Below, in pieces: positions 34,483 through 43,507 of a stretch of 64,000 nucleotides of DNA (the first letter of the stretch is position 1; each line of letters opens with the position of its first letter). Under the pieces are notes generated by a model. The model saw only the letters and a program-made list of their open reading frames with translations, did not search any database and had not been told where the DNA came from. The position numbers and the translations under genes are program-made. Source of the DNA: Paraburkholderia sp. BL21I4N1 (GTDB lineage: Bacteria; Pseudomonadota; Gammaproteobacteria; Burkholderiales; Burkholderiaceae); NCBI RefSeq assembly GCF_002973525.1, contig NZ_PVEN01000006.1, forward strand, positions 310,001 to 374,000, written 5' to 3'.

Positions 34483-35700
34483 ATGAACAACCGGATTGCC
34501 GGCTTCGACGGACTGCGAGCAATTGCAGTCCTGATGGTATTTTTTCAGCACCGCCTATTCGGCGACGCCGGCGAGATCGGTCATCTCGGCGTATGGATTT
34601 TTTTCGCGCTCAGCGGCTTTCTCATCATCGGCATTCTGTCGGCGCAGCGCACGCGGATCGAAACTGCCGGCGCCCGCTTCGGCGCCGAGCTCAAGCGCTT
34701 TCTGTTTCGCCGGACGCTGCGTATCTTTCCGATCTACTACCTGATGCTCGTCGTGATGTGCGTGTTGATGGCGTTCGGCATGGCGAGTCCGGAACTCGCG
34801 AGCGGCATGCCGTATCACTTCGCTTATCTGTCGAATCTCTGGATCGGCTCGGTGCTGCATTTCTGGCCGGGACGTTACTCGCATTTGTGGAGTCTCGCGA
34901 TCGAAGAGCAGTTCTATCTGGTATTCGCGCCGCTGTTATTGCTGCTGGCCGCGCGCCGGCATCGCGCGGTGTGCTGGGTGATCGTCGCGGCCGGTCTCGT
35001 CGCGTTGCTGGCCATGCGTGCGGCGCATTGGCCAGAAATCACCATTTACACGCACCCGTTGACCAATTTCTGGCTGCTGGCCCTGGGTGGAATCGGCGGC
35101 TTGACGATTGCGCGGAAGCAGGACGCATTGCGTGCCTGGCTCGGGCATGGCGCGACGTTGTTCGGCTTGAGTCTTGCGCTAGTCGGCCTGTGCGCGAGCG
35201 AGCCGGTGTGGAGTCAGTTGCACAACGCACTTTCATTCACCGCGATCAGCGCGTTGTACGGCGTTTGTATCGCGGCGCTGGTGTGTTCGGTGGCGTGCTG
35301 CCGCAATGCCGTGGTGATCGGTCTGCTTGAAACCGGCTGGCTGGCGGGGCTCGGGCGCATCAGCTACGGCTTTTATCTCTATCACAACCTGATCCCCGAC
35401 CTGACTCGCAACCGTCACGCCGTCGCGCTATTCGGTGGCACCGTGCCGTTGTGGGCGCATGTAATGGGTATCGTGGCGTCGTTTGCGATTTCGCTCGTCA
35501 TGGCGATGTTGTCGTGGCGCTTGATTGAAGCGCCGATTCTTCGGTTGAAGACGCGGAGTGAAGCGAAGCCGATCGAAGCGGACATGGCTTCGGTTTCGCC
35601 GCGAACACCTACCGCTTTGGCCACCCGTCGCGAGCGGGCTCGAATTGTCGAACCACGCGATCAAAGCCGCGACACCAACACCGCTTCAGACGCCGTTTGA
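34483..35700 (+). CDS. Acyltransferase-3 family membrane protein
   Basis: The 405-residue protein starts with the family motif GFDGLRAIAVLMVFFQHRLFG, with the conserved His in FFQH. It has about ten membrane segments including FFALSGFLI, RRTLRIFPIYYLML and SLAIEEQFYLVFAPLLL. These enzymes move acyl groups onto extracytoplasmic glycans such as O-antigen or exopolysaccharide. The ATG at 34483 has AGGAAG upstream. The last ~50 residues are cytosolic and charged. It is divergent from the OpgC-like gene, so the locus may be devoted to glycan acylation. Confidence 0.88.
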   Translation: MNNRIAGFDGLRAIAVLMVFFQHRLFGDAGEIGHLGVWIFFALSGFLIIGILSAQRTRIETAGARFGAELKRFLFRRTLRIFPIYYLMLVVMCVLMAFGMASPELASGMPYHFAYLSNLWIGSVLHFWPGRYSHLWSLAIEEQFYLVFAPLLLLLAARRHRAVCWVIVAAGLVALLAMRAAHWPEITIYTHPLTNFWLLALGGIGGLTIARKQDALRAWLGHGATLFGLSLALVGLCASEPVWSQLHNALSFTAISALYGVCIAALVCSVACCRNAVVIGLLETGWLAGLGRISYGFYLYHNLIPDLTRNRHAVALFGGTVPLWAHVMGIVASFAISLVMAMLSWRLIEAPILRLKTRSEAKPIEADMASVSPRTPTALATRRERARIVEPRDQSRDTNTASDAV

Positions 35701-35889
35701 TGCCAGCACAGCTTACGTTTCACTTTCAAGCAGTGCGACTCATGGCGCGGTATCATGCGGCCTCACTGAACGGCTGCTTCCTCTCTTGCGCGATCCGCGG
35801 GCATCGAACCGGCCGACCGATAACAACACGCCACTGCCCGCGCGACATCCTCTGATCGTTCGCACGCGGCCGGCTCGCGGACCTCAACG

Positions 35890-36684
35890 ATGTTCCATTT
35901 CAATTTCGCCGACGGCGTGCTCGGCCCGAGCCTGCAGGCGCTCGATGTCTACGCGTTGCTGGGTATTGTCGTCGCGCTGTTGCTGGGCGGCATGGTCAAG
36001 GGCGTGGTCAGCATCGGCGTGCCGCTGGTCGCCATGCCGATTCTCAGCCACTTCCTGCCCATCAAAAGCGCCGTGCTGCTGCTGTCGATGCCGATCATTC
36101 TCGGCAATATCCCGCAGGCGCTGGAAGGCGGCAATCTGCTGCCCACCGTGCGGCGCATCGCGGCGCCGCTGGTCGGCACGGTGATCGGCAATATCGTCGG
36201 CGTGAGCCTGTTGATTTCGCTGGCGCCGCATCGCGCGCAAGCGGCTGCGGGCGCTTTTCTGATGATTGCCGCGTTGCTACTGCTGGCAACGCCGCGTTTG
36301 ACGCTGTCGCCGAAGTGGGCGAAGCCCGCCGGGTTCGTGCTGGGTTTCGGCGCCGCGTTGATGGAGAGCATTGCGTCGGTGCCGGGCCCCTTGCTGGCGA
36401 TGTATCTGATCGCCACGGGCGCTACCGGTAAAGCGTTCACCAAGCAGATCGCGATCATTCTGGTGGTGTCGATCGTCACGCTGGTGCTCGCGTTGAGCGG
36501 CGGTGCGCATGCCAGTTGGACCGATCTGCTGATCTCGGCCTGCGCGAGCCTGCCGGTAATCGTCGGCATGCTGTTGGTGCGGCCGTTGCGCGACCGCTTG
36601 CCGCCCACGGCGTTCCGCGCGTTGGTGTTGGTGTTCGTGGTGGCGGCCGCCGCGCAGATGATCTGGAAATCCGGGGTTTTATAA
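35890..36684 (+). CDS. TauE/SafE family membrane permease
   Basis: The 264-residue protein has about eight hydrophobic segments. The family repeats include GGMVKGVVSIGVPLVAMPIL near residue 37 and GFVLGFGAALMESIASVPGPLL near residue 155. TauE/SafE proteins are proposed exporters or importers of sulfite, sulfoacetate or other organic anions. No sulfur-metabolism genes are nearby to narrow the substrate. It is 189 bp after the acyltransferase gene. I see nothing else in that gap. Confidence 0.85.
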   Translation: MFHFNFADGVLGPSLQALDVYALLGIVVALLLGGMVKGVVSIGVPLVAMPILSHFLPIKSAVLLLSMPIILGNIPQALEGGNLLPTVRRIAAPLVGTVIGNIVGVSLLISLAPHRAQAAAGAFLMIAALLLLATPRLTLSPKWAKPAGFVLGFGAALMESIASVPGPLLAMYLIATGATGKAFTKQIAIILVVSIVTLVLALSGGAHASWTDLLISACASLPVIVGMLLVRPLRDRLPPTAFRALVLVFVVAAAAQMIWKSGVL

Positions 36685-36790
36685 GCTGTTTTTATATCCG
36701 GTTTCGGACCGCGCCGGCTGGTTAGACCAATGTGCCTGGTACACGCCTTGCTGATTGGTGAGTATTGCCCTTACCAGCAGGAGAGTTCTC

Positions 36791-37048
36791 GTGACCAACC
36801 TGACTCAGCTTCCGAATGAGCCCGACCACCGGGCCGATGAAGACCCCGGCAGCCCGCCGACGGACGTGTCCAAGCCCATCGGCGACGCCATTCCGACGCC
36901 CGTCGAGCCGGGGCTCGATCAGCCGCTGCCGCCAAAAGGAGAAGCGCCCCAGCCGGCTAGGGGCGATGATGACGACGACGGCAACCCGTTAGGCGAAACC
37001 GATACGCCTGCCGGCGTGCCGTCGCCGGGTCCGTCCGACTTCGCCTGA
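36791..37048 (+). CDS. Small acidic proline-rich protein of unknown function
   Basis: The 85-residue protein is rich in Pro, Asp, Glu and Gly (EPDHRADEDPGSPP, PARGDDDDDGNP), has no signal peptide or membrane segment, and is probably disordered. The GTG at 36791 has AGGAG 7 nt upstream and is preferred to an upstream GTG at 36755 without a site. Comparable small acidic proteins occur in Burkholderiaceae without known function. Confidence 0.6.
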   Translation: MTNLTQLPNEPDHRADEDPGSPPTDVSKPIGDAIPTPVEPGLDQPLPPKGEAPQPARGDDDDDGNPLGETDTPAGVPSPGPSDFA

Positions 37049-37050
37049 AA

Positions 37051-37074
37051 ATTCGAAGCCGGATTCGAAGCCGG
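37051..37074. repeat. Perfect 12-bp tandem duplication
   Basis: ATTCGAAGCCGG occurs twice in direct succession, exactly filling the space between the stops of two convergent genes. TTCGAA is itself a palindrome. Confidence 0.8.
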
Positions 37075-38979
37075 TTAAGCAGCGGCCGGTTCATGCACGA
37101 TCTTCAGCGTGCTTTTATGTTCCCGGATCAGCCGGTAAACCGTCTCTCCGGGAACGGTTTCCTGCTCCAGCAATTCGTCGGCGATAGCACGCAGCACGGG
37201 TTCATACGCGTGCAACAGCCCAAAACACAATTCGTTCAGTTCCTTGAGCAGCACGTTCGCGTGTTCGATCGCGCTTTTCATTTGCAGGCCCGCGTACTGC
37301 GACGGCAACGCCGCGAGACTGAACAGATCGCCGTCACGGTTGAAGCCAAACTTCGACACCATGTCGAGACTGATGCGCGACGCCTCCTGCAAATCCGACG
37401 CGGCCCCGCTCGATGCTTCTGAAAAGGTCAGAATTTCAGCGTTGCGACCGCCGAGCAACACCTGGATTTCGTTGCGAATTTCGCTCTCGCGATATAGATG
37501 CTTATCTTGTGCCTTGGTAATCAACGCAACGCCCAATGCGCCGCCGCGCGGCAGAATCGTCACCTCTTCCAGCACACCGGTGCCGAGCAATGCCGCGACC
37601 AGGCCATGCCCCGCTTCATGCACCGCGATGCGCGTGCGTTCGTCTTCGCTCAATGCGCGCTCCGCGCCACTCACGTCGCCGATCCGGGCAATCTTGATCG
37701 CTTCCATGAAATGCTTCGACGCGATTTCGACGTCGCCGGCCTTGCGCGCGACGAGCCCGGCCTGGTTCACCACCATCGCGACCGTTGCCGGCGACAGACC
37801 GGTCGTGAGACGTGCGAGCTGGTCGTAGTCGATGTCGGTGGATTTCGATTTCAGCCGCTCTGCGTAGAAGCGGAAAATCTTCGCGCGGTCTTCACGATCG
37901 GGCAAACGAACCTGCACGGTGCGATCAAAGCGGCCAGGCCGACGCAACGCTTCGTCGAGATTGTCGGGGTGATTGGTGGCCGCGACGATGATGACGCCTT
38001 CGTTCGACGCGAAGCCGTCCATTTCCGCCAGCAGTTGATTGATGATGCGGTTGCTCTCCGCTTCGACCGGACCACCGCCGGTATCGGTGCGTTTGGCGAG
38101 ACCGTCGGCTTCGTCGATGAAGATTACCGTGGGCGCATTCTTGCGTGCCAGTTCGAACAGATGCTTGACCTTCTGAATACCGACGCCGTAGTACTTCGCG
38201 CTGAAATAGCTGCCCGTGATCGAGATGAAGCTCGCGCCGCATTCGCCCGCCAGCGCCTGCGCGAGTCGCGTCTTGCCGACGCCCGGTCCGCCCACCATCA
38301 GAATTCCGCATGGCGCGCGTACGCCCATCGCGGTGAACTGCTTCGGATCGGACAGGTAGCCGCGAATGTCGGCGAGCGCCGCCTTCGCCTCGCCGGCGCC
38401 GATCACGTCGTCGAAGCGCAGTGCGGGCGCCCTGGTCAGCAGCGAAGCGCCGCCGCGCATTTCGCGGCGCATGAACCACACCATGCCGCCGATCAGCAGC
38501 AACGGCAGCAGCAGACTAATCGCATCGCGTACCTGATCGAATACCGGAATCCAGCTCGATGCCCCCGTGCGAATATCCGCGTCGGGCAGCCAGACGAGTT
38601 GATACGCGGCGGCCTGATTCGAGCTGGGTTCGCCGAGCAGCAGCGCGTGCGAGAAGGTCGCGTTGTGGTCGGTGACGAAATACCTGGTGCCGTCGCGCCT
38701 CGACACCAGAATCGCACTGGGACTCACGCCGACCGCCGCGACGTTGCCGTCGCGAACGTCGCGCAGCATTTGCGACGCGTCTTTCTCCTCGTGAGTCCAT
38801 GCGGAAGGATCCTGCCGCATCTGCTTCGCGACGCCGGTCAGCGCCGGCACGGCCTGCGCGTTGCGCTGCTGGACATGCCACACACTGAACGCGAGCAATG
38901 CCACGATCAACGCCGCCCCGATCGCCATGGCGATTTTGCGTGCGCGTTTTTTCTCAAGCGAGTTCTTTCCCGGCTTCAT
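37075..38979 (-). CDS. Accessory FtsH-type AAA+ membrane metalloprotease
   Basis: The 634-residue protein has TM1 at 16-34, a ~115-residue periplasmic part, TM2 at about 152-170 and an AAA+ domain (Walker A GGPGVGKT 230-237, Walker B VIFIDEAD, arginine fingers RRPGRFDR). The M41 protease domain has HEAGH at 454-458 and a GAASD segment for the third zinc ligand. The pore loop reads AKYYGVG instead of the canonical FVG-type sequence. The periplasmic part is longer than in housekeeping FtsH and shows no homology I can see. It is not linked to rlmE/folP, unlike the housekeeping copy, so it is probably an additional stress or membrane quality-control protease. Confidence 0.88.
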   Translation of the reverse strand: MKPGKNSLEKKRARKIAMAIGAALIVALLAFSVWHVQQRNAQAVPALTGVAKQMRQDPSAWTHEEKDASQMLRDVRDGNVAAVGVSPSAILVSRRDGTRYFVTDHNATFSHALLLGEPSSNQAAAYQLVWLPDADIRTGASSWIPVFDQVRDAISLLLPLLLIGGMVWFMRREMRGGASLLTRAPALRFDDVIGAGEAKAALADIRGYLSDPKQFTAMGVRAPCGILMVGGPGVGKTRLAQALAGECGASFISITGSYFSAKYYGVGIQKVKHLFELARKNAPTVIFIDEADGLAKRTDTGGGPVEAESNRIINQLLAEMDGFASNEGVIIVAATNHPDNLDEALRRPGRFDRTVQVRLPDREDRAKIFRFYAERLKSKSTDIDYDQLARLTTGLSPATVAMVVNQAGLVARKAGDVEIASKHFMEAIKIARIGDVSGAERALSEDERTRIAVHEAGHGLVAALLGTGVLEEVTILPRGGALGVALITKAQDKHLYRESEIRNEIQVLLGGRNAEILTFSEASSGAASDLQEASRISLDMVSKFGFNRDGDLFSLAALPSQYAGLQMKSAIEHANVLLKELNELCFGLLHAYEPVLRAIADELLEQETVPGETVYRLIREHKSTLKIVHEPAAA

Positions 38980-39556
38980 GGGTCACTTCCAAAAACGGGC
39001 TCAGGCGAGCCCTGATACTGATCAAAATCGGGTGGGTAGAAGTTGGCGAGGGGAATCGATCGATACGACACCATGCATGAATGGAAGACAGGACAACCAA
39101 TCATGCGTCCCTTATTGCGCTTCGAACACGAGTCAGTATGCCGTGCCGGCACGCGTTCAAAATCGGGGAAAAAGCCTGTTTCTACCGTCTATCCGGCATT
39201 TCAGGCGGCCGGATTTCAGGGAGCGAACGGCGCCTGAAAAGGCCTGGCGTGCTGCTCCGGCGCACAGTTTATCAGCGCTAAATTCAGTGCGTATTCTGGA
39301 TACTTACTATTAGTCCGCGCCCTATTTAAAAGCGGTCGGAATTACTGCATGCGCCGATATTTTATTTATTGGGGCACGGTGCCGCCATTAGCGCATGATG
39401 CGGGTCGATGTGCGACGGGCCTCTTTGGGCCCGTTCGCATCATCGCCACTTTCTCTCAGGTTCCTCGACTTGGACTACCGATGCCCGCGAGCATCGTTTG
39501 GTCCCCTGCTACACAGCTACTGCCCCCGGTCTTTGCGACTCTTTTATTTTCGCGGC
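38980..39556. other. Intergenic region upstream of the FtsH-type gene
   Basis: This 577-bp stretch contains short frames on both strands without ribosome sites or recognisable products. A locally AT-rich segment lies at about 39290-39370. The promoter for the FtsH-type gene must be near 39000. I see no identifiable element. Confidence 0.45.
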
Positions 39557-39841
39557 TCAGGCGGCCGAGCGATTTTGCCGGCCCACCTGAGCTTGCGTCA
39601 CCAGCCGCGCCAGCAGCTTCGTAATGCGCTGCCGCTGGCTGTGAATCAACTCGTGGGTCTCTTCCAGCGCACGAATGCGCTTTGCCCAGTACTCATGGTC
39701 GAGCGTGTGTTGCGCGTCGGGCGCGTCCCCACGCGTCACAAACTCCACCACGTTCTCAAGATGCTGCAATTGGCTGTCCACCAAACTGGACGGACGCAGA
39801 CCGCCGCGTTGCGCGGAGGATTGCCTGTTCGTGCCGCTCAT
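39557..39841 (-). CDS. Small hypothetical protein
   Basis: The 94-residue protein has a helical, charged body (LVDSQLQHLENVVEFVTRG, then HEYWAKRIRALEETHELIHSQRQRITKLL) likely to form a coiled coil or helical hairpin. There is no signal or membrane segment. The ATG at 39841 is preceded by GGGGAA. I do not recognise the family; codon usage looks genuine. It is divergent from the AraC-type gene. Confidence 0.6.
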   Translation of the reverse strand: MSGTNRQSSAQRGGLRPSSLVDSQLQHLENVVEFVTRGDAPDAQHTLDHEYWAKRIRALEETHELIHSQRQRITKLLARLVTQAQVGRQNRSAA

Positions 39842-40102
39842 CTTTCGTTCCCCGTGAAATGCCAGCCGGCAAAGCATGGACCTCGCGCCCATTGCGCCGC
39901 GTATGGCGGACGGCGCCTTTTTCACGCGCAGCTGCGGTTCCAGCACGGGGCAACGGTCGATGAATCTGCCGCGCCATCAGCGAAAACGATCTGCATCTAA
40001 TCATGTGACGATACGGCAAGATTTTTGACACGCTTTACCATACGTCTCAGTTTTGGCCGACAGTGTGCAAAAATACGTGCTCGCCGCCGCCCTCACGCCG
40101 GA

Positions 40103-41167
40103 ATGGCCTTTCCTGTTCGCAGTACGTTATTCATGAACCTGCGCTCCTTGCCCCCGCATCTGGCCGCCGCAGCAGCAGCCGATTCGCGCTCGTCGATTTC
40201 CACGAGCCGTTTCAGCACGCACGGGGTCGCCACGCCGAAGCAGGCGTTGGCGTGGCGCGAACGGGTGGGACATGTGGTCGACGCGCCGCCGTCGAAAGAA
40301 CAGATTGACGGCGGATTTCGCGGTGAAATCGACTTGTATGCGGTCGGCGGCATGGTGTTTACCGACTGCCGCACCGATTCGATGCAACTGGAGCGCTCGG
40401 TGGCACGCGTCTCCACGGACAGACGGCGCGATTACGTGTTTCAACTGTTCGTGGAAGGCGCGGTCGGCCACGTCACGGGCATGCAGAAGAAACGCAGCGC
40501 CACGGGCTCGGTGCAAGGCATCGTCGCGTTCGACCTGAACCAGCCGTTTCGCGCCGACCGACCCGCGTCGCGGCTGCTGAGTCTGTTCGTGCCGGCTGCG
40601 ATCGTGGACCAGGAACTGGACGGTCCGGCCATTCACGGCCGCATCGTCGAGCAGGGCTCGCCGCTGACCGGCCTCGTACTCGACCATATGACGGCGCTGG
40701 CCCGCGAAATACCCACGCTGGGCCCCGCCGACGCGATCGAGGCTTTGCAGGCCGGCGGCCAGTTGCTGGTGGCCGCGTTCGGCAAGCAGGCTCGCCTGAC
40801 CGGCGCGAGCCGCGCCGCGCTGCAAACCGCGGTGATGGGCCAGGTGCGCCGCTACATTGAAAAGAACCTGCACCGAAGCGAGCTCACGCCTACCAGCGTG
40901 GTTCAGGCGCTGCAATTAAAACGCGCGACGATTTACCGCTGGTTCGAGCACGAAGGCGGGTTGGGCGCCTATATCCGCAACCGCCGGTTGCGCGAGGCGG
41001 CGGACGAACTAGTCCGTTTTCCGGGCCTTCAGGTTGCGGAAATCGCTTATGGGCTCGGTTTTCAGAGCGCGTCCGACTTTACCCGCGCGTTTCGCCGCGC
41101 CTTCGACATGAGTCCGCAGGACATGCGCCTGCGCGCGCTGGACCTGCAACTGCGCAACGCAGCCTAG
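40103..41167 (+). CDS. AraC-family transcriptional regulator
   Basis: The 354-residue protein has an N-terminal AraC-binding-like domain (GGMVFTDCRTDSMQLERS...) and two C-terminal helix-turn-helix units (LTPTSVVQALQLKRATIYRWF and LQVAEIAYGLGFQSASDFTRAFRRAF). It resembles the FeaR/XylS-type group. The start is uncertain: ATG 40103 and ATG 40133 are both possible and neither has a good ribosome site. It is convergent with the MFS transporter gene (14 bp between stops), so it may or may not control it. Confidence 0.85.
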   Translation: MAFPVRSTLFMNLRSLPPHLAAAAAADSRSSISTSRFSTHGVATPKQALAWRERVGHVVDAPPSKEQIDGGFRGEIDLYAVGGMVFTDCRTDSMQLERSVARVSTDRRRDYVFQLFVEGAVGHVTGMQKKRSATGSVQGIVAFDLNQPFRADRPASRLLSLFVPAAIVDQELDGPAIHGRIVEQGSPLTGLVLDHMTALAREIPTLGPADAIEALQAGGQLLVAAFGKQARLTGASRAALQTAVMGQVRRYIEKNLHRSELTPTSVVQALQLKRATIYRWFEHEGGLGAYIRNRRLREAADELVRFPGLQVAEIAYGLGFQSASDFTRAFRRAFDMSPQDMRLRALDLQLRNAA

Positions 41168-41181
41168 CGTTCATTGGGCCA

Positions 41182-42492
41182 TCAGGCCGACGGTTGCGAC
41201 GGGCAGGCGCTGCACGCGCCGCGCGTCGCCGACTCGGGAAAGCCCTTCAACGCCGCCAGCGTAAGCAGCGTCGCGCCCATCAGATACCAGGCGGGCACCA
41301 TCGGATCGCCAGTCCGGTTGATCAGCCACGTCACGATGAACGGCGAAAATCCGCCGAACATCACCACGCCGAAGCTGTAGATCACCGCCAACCCAGCCGC
41401 GCGCCGGTGAACCGGCAGCGCTTCCATCATCAGCACCGAACTCGGTCCGGCATTGTTCACGGCGAGCGCAACGTAAGCCGTGATGATTGCCAACGCAACC
41501 AGATCGGTCGCGCCATGGGTCAGTGCCCAGAACGCCGGCCACGCCAGAACGAGCGACGCTCCAAGCGACGCGTATTGCAGCGTCTTGCGGCTCGCGAGCC
41601 GATCGGCGGCGCGGGCAAAGAGCGGTGTCACCACCAGAATCACGAGGCCGGACAGGCACGCCGTCCACAGGCTGATCGCCGGCGGCCGTTGCAGTGTACG
41701 GACCAGGTAGGCCGGCATGTAAAACACCGTAAGATAAATGCCCACCGACGGCGCGGCCATCATCAGCAGGCCGCAGACCAGCGCACGCGGATGTTCGGCG
41801 AACATCCGCGCCGGCGAGAGCCGCGCGCGTTTCCGCGGCGCGGCCGCCGGCATGCGACGGCGCAGATACCAGCCGACCGGGCCGATCAGGCCGCCCAGCA
41901 CGAACGGAATGCGCCAGCCCCAGGCGTGCATTTCCACGGGAGACAGCAACATCGTGGTGCTTGCGCCGACCAGCGCGGCGGCGAAGGCGGCCGCGCCCTG
42001 GCTCGCGCCGCGCCAACTCACCATGAAGCAGCGCTGCCGGTAAGCGGCCGATTCCATCAGCGAGGCCGACGCGGGACCGATTTCGCCGCCCGCCGCGAGC
42101 CCCTGCATGAGCCGCGCGAGAACCATCAGCACGGTCGCGGCCGGCCCGATCGACGCGTAGACGGGCAGGCACGCGATCAGCCACGTGCCAAGCGTCATTA
42201 GCGTGAGCGAGACCGTGAGGCCCGCCTTGCGGCCACGGCTGTCCGCGATATGGCCGATCATGAGCGCGCCGAGCGGACGCATCACGAAGCCCGCGCCGAA
42301 GGTGGCAAGCGAGAGCAATAACGACGACGCGGGGTTGTGAGACGGAAAGAACAGATTGCCGATTATCACGGCGGAGAAGCTATAAACGGTGAAGTCGTAC
42401 GCAACGAAGCCGTTGCCGATCACGATGGCGGTGACGATGCGTCGGAGTTCGGCGCGGGTCGGCGGAGCCGTTTTGCCGGCAGCAATTTGCAT
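41182..42492 (-). CDS. MFS transporter of the metabolite:H+ symporter (MHS) type
   Basis: The 436-residue protein has 12 membrane segments and the MHS hallmarks MRPLGALMIGHIADSRGRKAGL (loop 2-3) and ARLMQGLAAGGEIGPASASLMES. Family members take up citrate, shikimate, proline betaine or similar organic acids with protons. The substrate is unknown. It starts at ATG 42492. The 331 bp upstream (42493-42823) separate it from the divergent ATPase gene. Confidence 0.87.
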   Translation of the reverse strand: MQIAAGKTAPPTRAELRRIVTAIVIGNGFVAYDFTVYSFSAVIIGNLFFPSHNPASSLLLSLATFGAGFVMRPLGALMIGHIADSRGRKAGLTVSLTLMTLGTWLIACLPVYASIGPAATVLMVLARLMQGLAAGGEIGPASASLMESAAYRQRCFMVSWRGASQGAAAFAAALVGASTTMLLSPVEMHAWGWRIPFVLGGLIGPVGWYLRRRMPAAAPRKRARLSPARMFAEHPRALVCGLLMMAAPSVGIYLTVFYMPAYLVRTLQRPPAISLWTACLSGLVILVVTPLFARAADRLASRKTLQYASLGASLVLAWPAFWALTHGATDLVALAIITAYVALAVNNAGPSSVLMMEALPVHRRAAGLAVIYSFGVVMFGGFSPFIVTWLINRTGDPMVPAWYLMGATLLTLAALKGFPESATRGACSACPSQPSA

Positions 42493-42823
42493 GAAGTCGG
42501 GAGGACGGGGACGTCGGGAAAGTCAGGAAAGGAGAGAAAAGCACGACAAACTCTACTTGTTTAACGGCCTGACGTTACGGAACTTTACACGGCGAGCAGC
42601 GATTCGCGCGTGTCGCGCCGTGCCGGCAGGCGTTCGCATACCCATGCGTTCGTACCGTTCTCCCGCGCTGCTACACTTGCGCCACGCCGGTTGCGCCGAT
42701 CTGGCGAAGCGACCGTGCGGACCGACACGACACATCGCGACACACCGCGACACGACACGAAAACCCGCCTCTGCATCGCACCGGCAACTGAAGCGCCCTT
42801 CTTCCCCGACTCCGTTTTAATCC
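42493..42823. other. Intergenic region with GACAC repeats
   Basis: This 331-bp stretch lies between divergent genes. At 42723-42760 a purine/pyrimidine-biased run repeats GACAC six times in two spacings (CGACACGACAC, CGCGACACAC, CGCGACACGACAC). A purine-rich stretch, GGAAAGGAGAGAAAAG, lies at about 42526-42541. I see no gene. Confidence 0.5.
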
Positions 42824-43441
42824 ATGCTCCGATTCGACAACCTCAGCAAGCGCTACGGCGAACGCGTCATTTTTCAGGGACTGCACTACGACAATCAGGC
42901 CGGTTGCGTTGCACTGAACGATGAATCCGGCAGCGGCAAATCCACGCTGCTCGGTGTGCTGTCCGGCACGATCGAAGCCGATTCAGGGAATGTCTGGATT
43001 GGGGGTCACGCATTGGTCAGCGCGCCGCTCGCCGCGCAAACCGCGCTGACGTATGTGCCGGAAGATTGCATGACATATCCGGATCAAACCGGCCGCGCGT
43101 ATCTGCACGACGTCGCCGCGGCGAGAAACACCACCGTCGACACAGCCGCGCTGGATCTGGCGAACCGTTTCGGCCTGACGCCGCATCTCGACAAACGCTT
43201 CGAGCAGATGTCGTTCGGCACGCGCAAGAAGATTTTCCTCACGGCTTCCGTGCTGGGTGAAACCAGCGTGCTGATCGCCGATGAGCCGGTCGGCGGACTC
43301 GATGCCTCCGCGCGTGCGGTACTCGTGGAGTTGTTCACCATGCTGGGCAAAACTCGCACGGTGTTTTTCTCCAGCTACGACACGATCTTTACCGAGGCTT
43401 GCCAGACGGCCCGCATTCAGTTTTCCGACCTGGCGGTTTAA
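42824..43441 (+). CDS. Orphan ABC-type ATPase
   Basis: The 205-residue protein has Walker A ESGSGKST, Walker B VLIADEP and a D-loop GGLDAS. The signature is MSFGTRKK instead of LSGGQ, and the H-loop position has Ser/Tyr (FSSYD) instead of His. No permease gene is adjacent. It resembles small exporter ATPases such as CcmA-type proteins, but loss of the H-loop His suggests weak or regulatory ATPase use. It ends 66 bp before the convergent fimbrial tip gene. Confidence 0.8.
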   Translation: MLRFDNLSKRYGERVIFQGLHYDNQAGCVALNDESGSGKSTLLGVLSGTIEADSGNVWIGGHALVSAPLAAQTALTYVPEDCMTYPDQTGRAYLHDVAAARNTTVDTAALDLANRFGLTPHLDKRFEQMSFGTRKKIFLTASVLGETSVLIADEPVGGLDASARAVLVELFTMLGKTRTVFFSSYDTIFTEACQTARIQFSDLAV

Positions 43442-43507
43442 GCGCGGCTGGTATCCAACGGTGCATTCGGCGTATGCGGGCTGCTCGTCAGGCAACCGCG
43501 CACAGCG

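Noticed and set aside
39349..39624. A 91-codon plus-strand frame with a possible GGAAT site
   Set aside because: It overlaps the more convincing minus-strand gene at 39557-39841 and translates to a non-conserved Pro/Ala-rich sequence.
40025..40030. TTGACA upstream of the AraC-type gene as a -35 box
   Set aside because: No acceptable -10 hexamer lies 16-18 bp downstream, so I did not list it as a promoter.
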